Below, one piece after another: positions 48,954-63,422 of a stretch of DNA of 64,000 bases (position 1 is its first letter; each line of letters opens with the position of its first letter). The stretch covers positions 310,001 to 374,000 of the forward strand of contig CAJFCJ010000010.1 in assembly GCA_904063045.1 (NCBI GenBank). The letters are read 5' to 3'. A program made the position numbers and the translations under genes. The notes under the pieces are model-generated. The model did not search any database. It was not told the DNA's origin and saw nothing but the letters and a program-made list of their open reading frames with translations. Source of the stretch: Dimorphilus gyrociliatus (taxonomy: Eukaryota; Annelida; Polychaeta; Dinophilidae).

Positions 48954-51900
48954 ATGTCAGCCGACTTCCAGTGTGGAAGTGGCGCGATTCACGAAACTTC
49001 TGCAACAGATGGCGCCTATTCGGAGGAGGAAAACAAGGCTATTAGTGATTCGGGTCCAAGCTTAAACTTGGATACTGAAGAAAAATTCGAAGTTCCACCT
49101 GTATATGAAACCCTCGAGGATGTGCCTAATAAGGAAAATATAATTAATTGCGAAGAACCAAATACAGCGGGTTTGGAACCAGACGAACCGGATGAGCAAA
49201 TTCAACACGAGGAGATAATAGACGAAGAAGTATCAGGTATAATAGCAGATGACATACCAACAGATACAAGTCAAATGGGTGATATCTGCCATGTCTATGG
49301 TGAACAAGATGATACTGAGGATCAATTTGGAGAGGTTGTTCAAGAAGAAGAGCAAAGAGACGACAATAAACTGCTATTCGTTAATGAGTGTGGAGAAATA
49401 ATAGAACCTCCAGCTGGTGATTACATAACCGAAGGAAACGTTATTATTCGTGTAGGATCCAACAGTGATGTGTATGAATGTGAAGTTGCAAATTCTGTAG
49501 ATATTGAGGAGATAAATGATTCTGACATTCCTATGGAGCGCGAACAAACAATTCCTAACGATGAATTTGAAAGTTCAGATGCTAGCTTGATCTCATCTGC
49601 CCCCCTATCTGCTGTTATGGACTCAACTCAAGACGATAGATTCTTCTTGAAGAGTCCAGATTATCAGGACCACGATCCATTTCTTTCTTCTGCTCAGGAC
49701 CAGGAGTCTTCCTGGCAAATGTCTAATACAAATGATGCAGATCCTTCATATATTCCGAAAGGAAAACGTAAAAAAGAAGCAAGAGAATCCAATAAGCCAT
49801 CAAAGATACCAAAGTTAACGAAAGAAATCCCGAAACGAATTAGATTTCCTACGGGACCTGCAGGTCTACCAAAAATGCCTTTTCCTGTTGCTCCACCGGA
49901 TATATTTCCCTTTCCAAGTCGCTCCGACACGACAGAGACTAAGGCTGCTTTAAACAAATTAAACGATTTAACAAAACTAAACCTTCAGAAAGATGGAACT
50001 GTTTCAGGAGCAATGTTTGTCCAAAAAAGCCTCGAAAGGGAGGCGAATAGCAACGAATTAGCACTAACAATGACAAATGTCAGGCACCATCTTTTTGGAA
50101 AGAAAAACGTAGAAGAAACTAAATGCAACGGAACTGGAGGTTGGAGGGTAGTTAAAGGAAAACAACCATCGAATATTAATTCTAAAACGAACCTACTAGA
50201 CATATTGACACCTACCAAACCTCCACCTCAAAACTTCCAAACATTACAACCGCCGCCAATTGGTCCCAAAACCACTTCAATTACTGCTTTCCCACCTAAC
50301 CGACCAGGAGTTGTTCCGCAAACTGTTGTTCCCAAGATACAAAACGGAAGAAGTGGATTTATTGCTAGACCTCTTGATCCGTACCAAGATCCTCCTGCTC
50401 CCTATCCAGGTTCTAATCCCTTAACGCCGGTGATAATACCCACTGAAGGTCTCCCTCCAGCCGTCAAAATTGACGAAGTACATTCCAGAGCACCCCAAGG
50501 TTAGTGTTACACAATTTCTTTTTAAACAAATTTAGAATTACAAAATAGTATACAATTGTCCTACTTAAAACCTAACTTTTGTCAGAGCAAATCGTAGATA
50601 GCTATCAGACATGGATATTTAAAAAAAAAAAGAAAGAATAAGCAAAAATAAATCAAGGTCATTAAGAGAAAACCTTACCCACTATTAAATAAATACTAAA
50701 CAACAATAAGCAATAGTAAAGTTTCAATTTTAGGTCCATTTTCTAAAGTTTTAAATAATTATCAGAACATTTCGATTTCTCTTTAATTTCTAAAATAATA
50801 TGTATTAAAAGAAAAAAAAGAACCGTCAAATTAACAGCTACACCTATATAAAAGCTATTTAATGAGTACATATAAAAATCAGCCTACTTCTTATACTCAA
50901 GGTTCAGGGCAACCTAATCTTGTTATTTTTAAAAAACTTAAGGAACAATATCAGAAAAAATAAATAGAAGAAAGTGATAAAAGAGTAACTTGAAGTTTTG
51001 TTATTTACAATACTTCAGTATTAGTTTGTTTAATTAAGAATAAAATAACATTACTTTAATCTTTTCTCCCTACAAATGTATCTTATTTACCTTTTTACAG
51101 CAGGTGTAAAAAATGGTCGACATTTTAAATGTAACCAATGTACCTACTCAACAACAACGCCTTTATCCCATTTCCGACACTGGTTGACGTCACATTGCTC
51201 CTTTAAACCATATGAATGCTATTATTGCCGTCATCAAACACATACATTAGAACTTCTTAATCGCCATTGTGAAATAGAGCATAGGGTTCATGACAAATTT
51301 TATAGGATTGTCAAAGAACTTGAAATGAATGCTGCCAAGCGATATAATGAAATTTTTGGTATGGCACTGAGGGTCCCTATGGAATGGGCAGGTAACCCCC
51401 ATTTACCACAACAACCACAACAGCAACAAAATCAACAAATGCCTCAACAAGCAATTAAAAATGGCCAAAATTTTGTTCATCCTGTATCTGGAAAACCTCT
51501 AAAGGTTCATAAATATAGGGTCGATAACCTTATATCTTGTGGTCTTTTGAGTGTCGATGAGGCTAAATTACCACCGATCCAAATGTCGGCAATACTGATG
51601 CAGAGGCTAAGATCAGAAAATGGAACCCTGCTTCTCCCACCGCAGTCTGTTCAACAAATGCCCCAACAGCAGCCCCAACAACAGCAACCACAACAACCGC
51701 AACAGCAGCAAGTGGCACAAACAAATAAAGATACGAAAGATTCAGACTATGAAAGCAGTTCACCGCAGAGTGATGATAAATTGAAGCATTCACCGAATAG
51801 TTCACCTGCCCAAACAACATCCGGTGCGCAGGTTAGTTGATCTCAGCCTCTTTTCTCTCTTGCTCTCTCTCTCTCTCTCTTCCGTGCCTTATTTGTAAAT

Positions 51901-52069
51901 AAGATTGCCTTGTAAATAAGAAAATTAAAAAGTTACTGTGTAATGTGTTCTATACAATAATTTTTCTTTTTATATGGATAAAAATAGAATTTTCCATTTC
52001 TCACAATATTATTCATTTTATTTTCTTCCGTTCCAGTTCAAGAGAGTAAATAATTTCCCTGCGAAATAA
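48954..52069 (+). CDS. Two-finger C2H2 zinc-finger protein with acidic and Gln-rich regions
   Basis: Exons 48954-50499, 51101-51831 and probably 52037-52069. The first 515 residues are acidic and disordered, with a basic cluster (GKRKKEARESNKPSKIPK), a likely nuclear localisation signal, then proline-rich sequence. Exon 2 encodes two C2H2 fingers: C526, C529, H542, H547 and C555, C558, H571, H576. A region with Gln runs follows. A strong donor (CAG/GTTAGT at 51832) and a good acceptor (TTCCGTTCCAG) before 52037 suggest a short last exon ending VNNFPAK; if that splice is skipped, translation ends two codons later at 51840. The acceptor before exon 2 is a CAGCAG tandem. It is probably a nuclear DNA- or chromatin-binding protein; I recognise no specific orthologue. 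A splice-acceptor-like ACAG sits one base before the ATG. Confidence 0.8.
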
Positions 52070-54980
52070 AGTAAACGTACAAAAGTTTTTACAGTATTAT
52101 TGAAAGAAAACAATGAAAAAAATAAGATAAAAACAAAAAAATAAGCAACTTTCCCTTCAATCATCATTCCTTAATCTACCCACCCCCGTACCATTGCTCT
52201 ATTACTCCCTATATTCATTTTGAGAAGAAAAAAATAAACACGACAAGAGATAGAATGTATTTTCTTGGCACTATATATATATATATAGTAATATTTTTGT
52301 TTCACTTGTAGAATTGCGTAAATTGATCATTAGCTCGCAATTCAAACTTGTTATTTTTTGTCTTATTTCAACAAAATAAGGAATTTTAAAAAGTATTAAA
52401 TTAATAGGGAAATATGAAAAATATCTTTTTCTTATCATAACAAAAACTTTTAACATTAAGATAAAAAGAAAAGAAAATAAGGAAATTAAAAGAATTGTAT
52501 TTTCTGTTTCTTATCGATGATTTTTTTTTGTTGCATTGAAATTTTTACCCCTTTTCCTGCTTCACCATCCTCCCTATCCCTCGTTCCCTTTTATTGAATA
52601 ATGTTGTCTTTAATGGAATAATTCTAATAATTCATAAAATATTGTTTTTTTTTTTTTTTAATTTTAATCCTGTCAAGCGTAGAATATTTTTGTTCTATTT
52701 TTAAATTGTACATAATACTTCGAAAGCAGAATGCTCAAAAAATTTGTGGTCGCCAGATAATCATTTTTTTTGTTCGCCAATTGTATGTTTAAAAGTGTAT
52801 AGATACGGTTGATGTGCATAAAATCCTTATCTATGCTCAATTATATATATAGTTTGTACTTCTAATTCCTCTTATATGAGATGTAAAAATTCAAATTAGT
52901 GTCACGTGACTGCTGATTAGAGGCTTAAGTAATAAAACAGATGACAATTGTTTACACAAACTTATGTGAAGATATACAGTTTGTGAATATTATATATATA
53001 TATATATATATTATATGTTATATATGTATATGTATATAATATTATATTTACATAGTGGTAACGTTTCCCAAATTTTATGAATTAAACGGGGACGCTTTAT
53101 CAATAATGAGATGATAGATTTTAAATTTATAACTGGTATAAAAAAAAATATTTAAATTTGAAAACAGAGAAGATTTCTAAATTATAAAGCGTCGACCAGA
53201 AAACTGTGATGATAATTTTTTTTGTTCTTTGTTAATTTTTCTTTATTATATTTTTTTCATGCAAAAGAAAATTCGTGTTAAACTTGTGTATTGGGAATAT
53301 TTTTTCAAGAAAATCGTGCAATTTATCGTATGTTTGTTGTGATTCGTCCAGTTGAAAAACGTAACAGTAGCGAAGATTTATTCTAATACAAAAAAAACTA
53401 TTTTTTTTACACATATACATTTAAAAAAAACAAACAAACATAAAAATATGATAAAATATTTACTTTTTATAAAGAATTCTTTATAAAATATGTCTTACAT
53501 TCTTAAACGATAAGCGCAAAGTTGCCAATTGAATTCTCTTATTTGGGTGTTTCAAAATGGCATATTGTATATAAATATCAAAATATACTGTGCGATATTC
53601 TAAACACATTCTTCATTCTGGACAATAATTTACAAGTCTATGAATTATTCTATTAAATTGTAAATCAAAAGTGAAATTTATTGATATACAGTATCTTTCT
53701 ACATGTTTATATGAGACTTTTTCTCTCTTTAATACTATTCAATCAGTAGATGGCATTACTAGAGTTAATTAACGGAATTATATAAATAATTCTCTAGTAG
53801 ATAGTTTTTAATGCATACTATAATCGAGATATATATATATATGCTAACTTCATCGGTGATTTAATAACATGCTAATTAATTGTAGTATATTTATAGGCAA
53901 TTACATTTAAAAAAAGAAATTCAATTGAAATAGAAATAACTTTAATGCTGACATTTAATAAGAATAGAAAGAGAGCCAGAATCTTCTATAGTTTAGTGTT
54001 AAATTCATTTTATATCATATAATCATAAAGCTTTGAACCAATAAAAGAAAAATAGAATAAATAAGACGAAAGACAAAAAAAAATACTATCTTTTCTTTTA
54101 TAGAATACATAATACATAGTATATATTCATATATATATATATATATATATTCAACTTTAAACAAATAGATCATTTATTTTTAGTTTAAAACAGGCCTTAA
54201 TCTTTCCAATAAATTTACTGTCTTCTATTCTACTTTTAACTACATTTGATGTGATTTTTAATTATCTTCAAGCAATAACATTGACATTTGTGAAAAGTTC
54301 AAATGCTTTTATATTATTTTAATTATATAAAATGGATATTTATTAACTAATCATATAGATTTTTCTCTTATATTATATTGAATAAGTAAACTTTCTTTTG
54401 CTATTTAAGTAGATCATTATTGACAGAGATGCTAGTTTTACAAGGTTGTTTTTTAAATGACCTAAATAATATCCAATTTTTTTATGTATATATAAATACG
54501 TATATCCACCCACCCTACCTGCATTGCAGTATAATTAGCCTTGAATTCACAAAGCGACGAATAATATATAAAAATATATACCATTCGTATATGAAACAAG
54601 ATATACGTTTCCCACGTGTATTAATAACATACTCAAAATAGAGTTTGTCTCTATTATGAAGAGGCAAAAAGGGGAACTTAAGCGTGTTCATAATTAATTA
54701 AAATATGTTGTTTTTTGTATGCTCTAATTGAACAGAATAATAAATTCTCTAGAAAGTGAATGAATGGGAGAGAAAAGAAATTTCTAATTATTTCCAGTAT
54801 TAGTTAATTAAATATGATTAAAGATTTCTCTAATCAACTCACGTGTTTAAGACGATTAATTAAGGCTATGGACACTGTACGCTTTAATTGTCAATTGGTA
54901 ACAGTTTCGTTTCATTAAAACAAAATTTATTTATAAACCCGTTGGAGAAAGTAAAATCTTTAGTTATAGAGAATATAAAG
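52070..54980. other. Intergenic region
   Basis: About 2.9 kb, very AT-rich, with T runs (52644-52659), several TA tracts (52992-53010, 54130-54149) and the palindromic E-box at 52911-52920. The left part is probably the 3' UTR of the zinc-finger gene. No supported gene. Confidence 0.5.
52911..52920. promoter_or_regulatory. Palindromic E-box GTCACGTGAC
   Basis: Perfect ten-base palindrome identical to the one in the C2-DH promoter (14211-14220). It matches the CLEAR/USF-type bHLH site. It lies in an intergenic stretch with no start codon close by. Confidence 0.35.
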
Positions 54981-56013
54981 ATGAATTTGAATAAATTTAG
55001 GTTATAAAATATATATATATATATAAATATATATTGATTTTTATATATAAATTCATCAATTAAACTTCATAAATTTACTTTTTTTTTTATAGTTTAAACT
55101 TTGAAAATAAAGGCAAATTACATCAAGAGATTTTGAATAGCCTGCAGAATTCCTTTGATTCCAAATTGGAATTTGTTCAAGGAACAATATACATTCAAAC
55201 AACTAACGGTCCAGTACTTCTGGCTCTATCGTATAACACTGTATCTGATAATAGTAATTTCCTACCAAAACACACCTGTTCGAGATCTAGCAATTCAAAG
55301 ATTGAGAAAGACATTGATGAAGCTTTTAATTCGTCTCTTAAGTGTGATGTAGAATCAGCTAAAACCATTCGGAAAAACCATAATACACAATTAGATCTGC
55401 ATAGAACTAGCTCGTCATTAACCGAACAGACTGACAGTATTGGAGGAGTTGAAACCAAGGGTAATTACAATTAGTTTCTCAGTCGTAAATGATCATTTTA
55501 TATCGACTAGTATCAGCACTGAAGGCCTATGAACATAGGAAAACAGGAAGGAGACGGCGTAAATCTCTAAATAACGTAATAGTTTTAGATGAGGAAGCAA
55601 CGACTAAAGAGGAGGAGGCACCTATAGCGAAGATAACGAGACGTAAACGGTTGAAAAAACTTGATTCGAAGGTTTCCTTCTTCATATTTTAGAGTTAGCA
55701 TAATCAACCAGTCTTTCTTTAATTAAATTTCTAGAAAAACACGGAAGAGACTTCTAATTTTATATCATTTGAAAATGTACTAACTACAAGAAATTATCAA
55801 CAAAACAATACGAAAGAAACGACTAGAGAGAAATTACGTGAAGAAGAAATTCGAAAGTATCTTCACGAAGACATTTATGAGGAAGAAGACTTTGATTGTA
55901 GTGATTACAATCCAGTAGATTTTGAAAATTTACCGAATCTACCATTCAAGGAGACAAAATTTGGAAAAACGTATGCCAGAAGACGACGATTGGATAGTCA
56001 ATTAACGTTTTAA
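54981..56013 (+). CDS. Unrecognised basic/acidic protein, 273 residues
   Basis: Exons 54981-55000, 55093-55460, 55517-55671 and 55735-56013 with consistent phases; the 20-base first exon (MNLNKF) was chosen because it supplies both an ATG and the phase the next exon needs. The protein has no signal peptide or membrane segment. Its N-terminal 125 residues are Ser/Asn-rich with no known motif. The middle is strongly basic (HRKTGRRRRKSL; ITRRKRLKKL), and a Glu-rich helical stretch follows (REKLREEEIRKYLHEDIYEE). The C-terminus ends with RRRRLDSQLTF. The composition suggests a nuclear or nucleolar protein, but I do not recognise the family. The three downstream exons are more secure than the first. 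Confidence 0.6.
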
Positions 56014-56869
56014 AACTCATACAAAATCAAGGTTTTCAGTTATAAATATTTTTTAAAGTATACATATCTGTATATAAACATAAACAAAGGTTTCTAAATG
56101 TTTTTGTCTTTTTTAGGATATCATACAATTTCAATTAATGAAGCAAATGAATAAATAAAGGCTTTGTTTTAATTACAATAGTTATTTTTACGTGCCACAA
56201 TTACATATATTAATATACACGGTATATAAATTTATATATACATATATATAGGTACAAATGTATATATATATATATGTTGTAGTCTTTTTTTACGATAGGG
56301 GGGGGAAAATTCTAGAATCACGTACAGCACTTAAGTTGTACTTATAGAGGACTTGCTTTCAGAAAATCATTTTCTGACAGATTACTTTTTCTAGATCAGA
56401 TATCCGACAAACAACCCTAAATTGAGTTTGATACTTGTAAAAGATACGTTTAAAGGTAAATATCGGGAGTCGACGAAAGAATGGATAATTAATACGAAGA
56501 TATAAATATTAACTTTGACAATGAAGACATCGCTAAAATATATTTCAATATAAATCATATCTTCCCTAAAGATTATAACCGTTTCTTTTGTTTTATAGCA
56601 TTTCTCTTTTGAAATACATTTTCCTCTCTCCCTCTTATTGTATCTTTTCATTTCTTAGTATATTGATTAATAGAGTAAACAATATTATGTGAAATTAAAA
56701 TGTATATAGTTCATCACTTAATATTTTTTATCTCTAAAATAAGTTTCAAATAATTCGAAACTTACAAGAGTATAACAGTTTTTTCTCATCAAAAAAGCAT
56801 TTTCTTTCTTTTGTAAAGAAAAACAAAATACTCTTCTTCCCTTCTCAAGATTAAGTTAAAGAGGCAACT
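56014..56869. other. Convergent intergenic region
   Basis: The 3' ends of the unrecognised gene (+) and CHIC (-) meet here. AATAAA occurs near 56152, a plausible poly(A) signal for the plus-strand gene. TA tracts near 56240-56275 and a G8 run at 56297-56304 are visible. No gene seen. Confidence 0.5.
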
Positions 56870-57850
<981 letters not shown>

Positions 57851-58035
57851 TTTGGATAATGTGCGCGGATTTACTTCGAATTTTTAGTTTTCTTTAATAT
57901 TTCTTAGAAAGAATAGTATTTTAATGTAAATATTTTATGGCTTATTGCCAGACGTAATTTTCTTTTTCATTTGATCACATACGAAAGTAGCTATACTAAA
58001 ACTTGACCACGTGACTTCCTTTTTACAAATTCAAG
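57851..58035. promoter_or_regulatory. CHIC promoter, possibly bidirectional
   Basis: Region upstream of the CHIC start (57850, minus strand) and of a possible plus-strand transcript. It has a CACGTG E-box at 58008-58013 (ACCACGTGAC) and a GTGCGCGG patch at 57861-57868. A YY1-like AAAATGGC overlaps the CHIC start codon itself. Confidence 0.4.
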
Positions 58036-58521
58036 CATGGTCAGAGCACCAAAGGTCTGAATATAGCTATTTTTTCTCAAATGTGTAACATATATCTGTA
58101 TTAAACTTGTATATTTGTCAAAGAAATTTACTATTACTTTTTATGCTTTAGGAGTTTCGTCTTACGTATATGCTGAAAGCAAAATTTCTCCTAAAGTCAT
58201 TGCCGCCATCATGAAAATCGGTCCGTCTAAAAGAACTGTGTATAACTATTTACTTAAAAGGCTTCATTGCCCTTTTTTCAAAGAAGCTTGATATGGTAAG
58301 TTTGCTTACAACTATTAGAGGTACTTTCGATATTTGGAACAAATATCTATCTTGTGAACTATTAGCAATACCAACACCTGCAAACTCAGAACTCATGATG
58401 ATTTAAAAAGTTTAACTCTCATCAAAAGATGCCTGAATAAGAGATATCTTTCAGTCTAGTTCTAGTTGCTTATATTTTCTTATCGACAGAATTGGAATGT
58501 TTAGAAGGATGTTAAAGCAAA

Positions 58522-58821
58522 ATGGCTGCCAAGACTACATACTTAACAATTGTAAGTTAATACTTTAAAATAGCCTTAGTTTAAGTATAGAAATGATGAT
58601 ATGTTTTACCGAACTTTCTGTGGATACACAAACGAATGTAGCGACAGGCTGTCTGACCAATAATATTAATAATAAATTAGAGAGGAAGTGATTTTTATAT
58701 TGCAATACTTTAAGCATTGTTTGTTTTTTAGCTAAGAAATTTGCATCATCCAGTATGTGAGACAACAAGCGTAGAATATGCAGATAGCTTCACGAAAGAA
58801 ATTTATTATAAGAATAAATAA
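58522..58821 (+). CDS. Possible tiny two-exon protein, 39 residues
   Basis: An ATG in a good context starts ten codons (MAAKTTYLTI) followed by a strong donor (GTAAGT at 58552). A TTTTTTAG acceptor leads to an in-phase exon, 58732-58821, reading LRNLHHPVCETTSVEYADSF and ending at a TAA. Upstream, 58152-58295 is bounded by an acceptor and a strong donor (ATG/GTAAGT), and 58500-58551 has its own acceptor, so a spliced plus-strand transcript is plausible with these as 5' UTR. I do not recognise the product. The alternative is a non-coding transcript or chance splice signals. The YY1-like motif overlapping this ATG could also mark a promoter. Confidence 0.3.
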
Positions 58822-58958
58822 AATTGTTTTGTTTTTCGTTCTCATGCTATATTTACAGTTATATTACAATACTTAAAAGTAGTAAGAATAAAATAATTTA
58901 ACATGAATACCAATTCATTTTAAAAAACCTATAACATATCAGACCTTATCCTAATTTT

Positions 58959-60743
58959 TTAATCATCCGGGTGTATAACGAAGGCTGATAATGCAAAGAT
59001 AATAAAAACAACTCCTCCAATAATCGTAACAGTTCGTATTGATATCTTTTGAGCTATAAATTTTCCACCTAATACAGCTAATCCTGTGCACAAAGAATGA
59101 CCAATACATCCACCTATTATGACTCCAACAACTTCCTGAAAAAATTAAAAGAAATTTAACAGTCATCAACAGTGATCTTAGCAACAAATTCCAATTATAA
59201 AGCTTATCAAATGGTTGAAATCTTATTAAGCAGGTTTACTAACGATTCCAATATTTTGATCTTTCATCTAAATTGTTAAGTGATAAATCACAAATAACAT
59301 ATGAAATACTTGTTTTCAATTTAAAAAAACAAGAAATTACATATACTTCGATGGTAATAATCGATGAAAGGTGCAATTGAAAGAATGATAAATTTATGAA
59401 CTTGTTCTAATGTTACGAAATACGAAAGCTTTTACACTAACAAACAGAATAACTTACTTCTCTGGCAGCAAGTATAATTGTTGCTAATTGCGACCGATCT
59501 CCCCATTCAGCGAGGAATGTAAGAGTTAAAGCCTAAAGCGAAAAATAATTGTAATTTATATAATATTAAATATTTTATAAAGACAAACCTGTAAAAATAT
59601 TCTAGAAAAACATTTATGAAATATATTTCGTTTTGGAGATCTAATGATACCAGTTTCGAGGTCCATTGAGCTTTCAGTCTGCCAAGACATAATTATTAAT
59701 CATAATAAATAACAAAAAAACTTGCAAAGTACCTCTTCTTCTTCCTTCTTCTTAAGTTCACCTTGAACTTCTTCATATTCTTCTTGACCTTCATCATTTG
59801 ACATATAATATCCTGAAAAATCATTTTTGAAAGGCTTTATTAAGTTGTTTTCCATATTCTTATACAATTAAGAATTATATTTCCTTGGAAAATTACATGG
59901 TTTTATATTATATGATATGATAATCTACCTTCTCTTAACATTTTTAAACCAAACACAGCGAAGAGCAATGATGAGACATAGTATGTTAACCACCGAGGTA
60001 TAACAGTAGTGGCGAATCCGAGAAAGGCTGATAGAACAGTCATTAATCCTAAGGCACCCATTGCACCTACGAAAACAGTTAGTCTGGAATGTCTCATAGC
60101 CATAATGGCTGCTATAAAAAATGTTTTGTCCCCCAATTCAGAAACAATAATCACACTCAAGGAAGCTACGAAGGCATGAATAAATCCAAGATCAATTTTC
60201 GTTTGCTCCAGAAGGTGTCCATGATGTGCTGAGTCGGCAACGTCCTGTAGAAATTAATGATTCACATTTAGCTTTTCCTGGTTTTAAATACCGTATCTAA
60301 TATATAAACTATAAAATTAAGATAAATTGAACACGTATGAAGCATATGTTCGAAACTCAGACGATAAACTAGCTACAACCCCTCTTAGTACTAATAAGAA
60401 AAAAATTAGTCGTCTTTTTTATATCTTGAAATATCTAGACTAAAACAGGAATAATGCTTATAATTATAATGTAACATCCTGAGATATTTATGAACGTATT
60501 GTGAAAGTAAAGTAATTCAAGCAGCAATTACCAAACGAAAATAAAAGAGTGAAGAGAATTCTAGGTTTTAGATAGAATATCTGCACCCTGACTTTAAATG
60601 GACAAAATTATATATGGCTAAAAGTATTTAAGATTTTTAACACTTACTGTTTCCGTTGCTTGACTGTTTATAGCAGTTGATACTAAGACTGGTAAACTAG
60701 ACAAAATCGCTAGAAATGAAGTAACTGCAGTGACTGATTTCAT
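58959..60743 (-). CDS. TMEM165: TMEM165 / GDT1 family Golgi cation transporter
   Basis: Six exons on the minus strand: 60743-60648, 60244-59929, 59812-59733, 59678-59589, 59532-59458 and 59135-58959. They give 277 residues (human 324). TMEM165 is a Golgi multi-pass membrane protein that supplies Mn2+/Ca2+ in exchange for protons and is needed for glycosylation. Both UPF0016 signature motifs are present: ELGDKT (residues 68-73) and EWGDRS (203-208). They sit in two homologous groups of three membrane segments. Between them is the acidic cytosolic loop (SNDEGQEEYEEVQGELKKKE). The N-terminus (MKSVTAVTSFLAILSSLPVL) is a likely signal peptide. The C-terminus ends just after SAFVIHPD, as in relatives. 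A YY1-like element and a short upstream reading frame lie about 140 bases upstream. Confidence 0.94.
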
Positions 60744-61459
60744 CTTGATATATTTTTTATTTATTGGTATCTATAGATCGTATTATTAACGAGTTTTAAC
60801 CAGACTTTAGTCTTTCAAGGTGTCTTGGTGTTAGTAAAAATATAAAAGACACCTAAAACTCATTAGTTTGTTGTACCAGCCGCCATTTTGGCTTTGAACG
60901 CACGTGGAATTCTAAATCCCAACCTTCATCCGTTTGAAAACTTAAAAAAATTCTTTAAAATACTAGAAAGAAAACCGATCAGTAGCATTTGTTAACCTTT
61001 CATGTTTGTAAATAATGCTTATAGAATATTATAGGAATAGTATTTTAAAATGATTTTCATTATCAATTTTAAAATGAATTATTCTTGTCAAAGATGTATT
61101 AAAAAGATTAGTCTGGTTTCTATCCCCGTCCTAAAAATAGCTCATTATTTGCGAGGCGAACACTGTCTGCCTTTGTGATTCACCGCGCCGATTTATGAAT
61201 ACTTTTAGGGCGTTTATTCACTGAAATGTCAAACATAACAAATGGTTGGGATTTGCGTCGTAGGAAAGTTATGCTTTGAACAAAAGTAAACAAGTTATAA
61301 CTCTGGTCGAAAACCATGACATGTTTCATTGTACTTTTGAAAGTGTTTTGCATCGAGGTAAACGTTTTGTACATCTATTTGTTCATGTTAAATTTCACTA
61401 TCCTAGGGTAAAATTATAATAGCTAATTTCCATTAATTCACAGCAAGTTAGCATAGAAT
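60744..61459. promoter_or_regulatory. TMEM165 upstream region and TDH 3' flank
   Basis: Both neighbours are on the minus strand, so this holds the TMEM165 promoter and the 3' end of TDH. The element at 60882-60899 (GTTCAAAGCCAAAATGGC on the minus strand) contains an ATG that would open a seven-codon upstream frame. No gene is supported here. Confidence 0.45.

Positions 61460-63422
<1,963 letters not shown>

Noticed and set aside
58036-58295. Selenoprotein-like frame with a single in-frame TGA
   Set aside because: Joining 58036-58053 to 58152 gives a frame interrupted by TGA at 58212-58214, but there is no recognised selenoprotein motif or SECIS-like structure, and the frame does not continue into the next exon.
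61180-61374. 64-codon minus-strand frame between TMEM165 and TDH
   Set aside because: No motif, and it lies where the TDH 3' UTR is expected.
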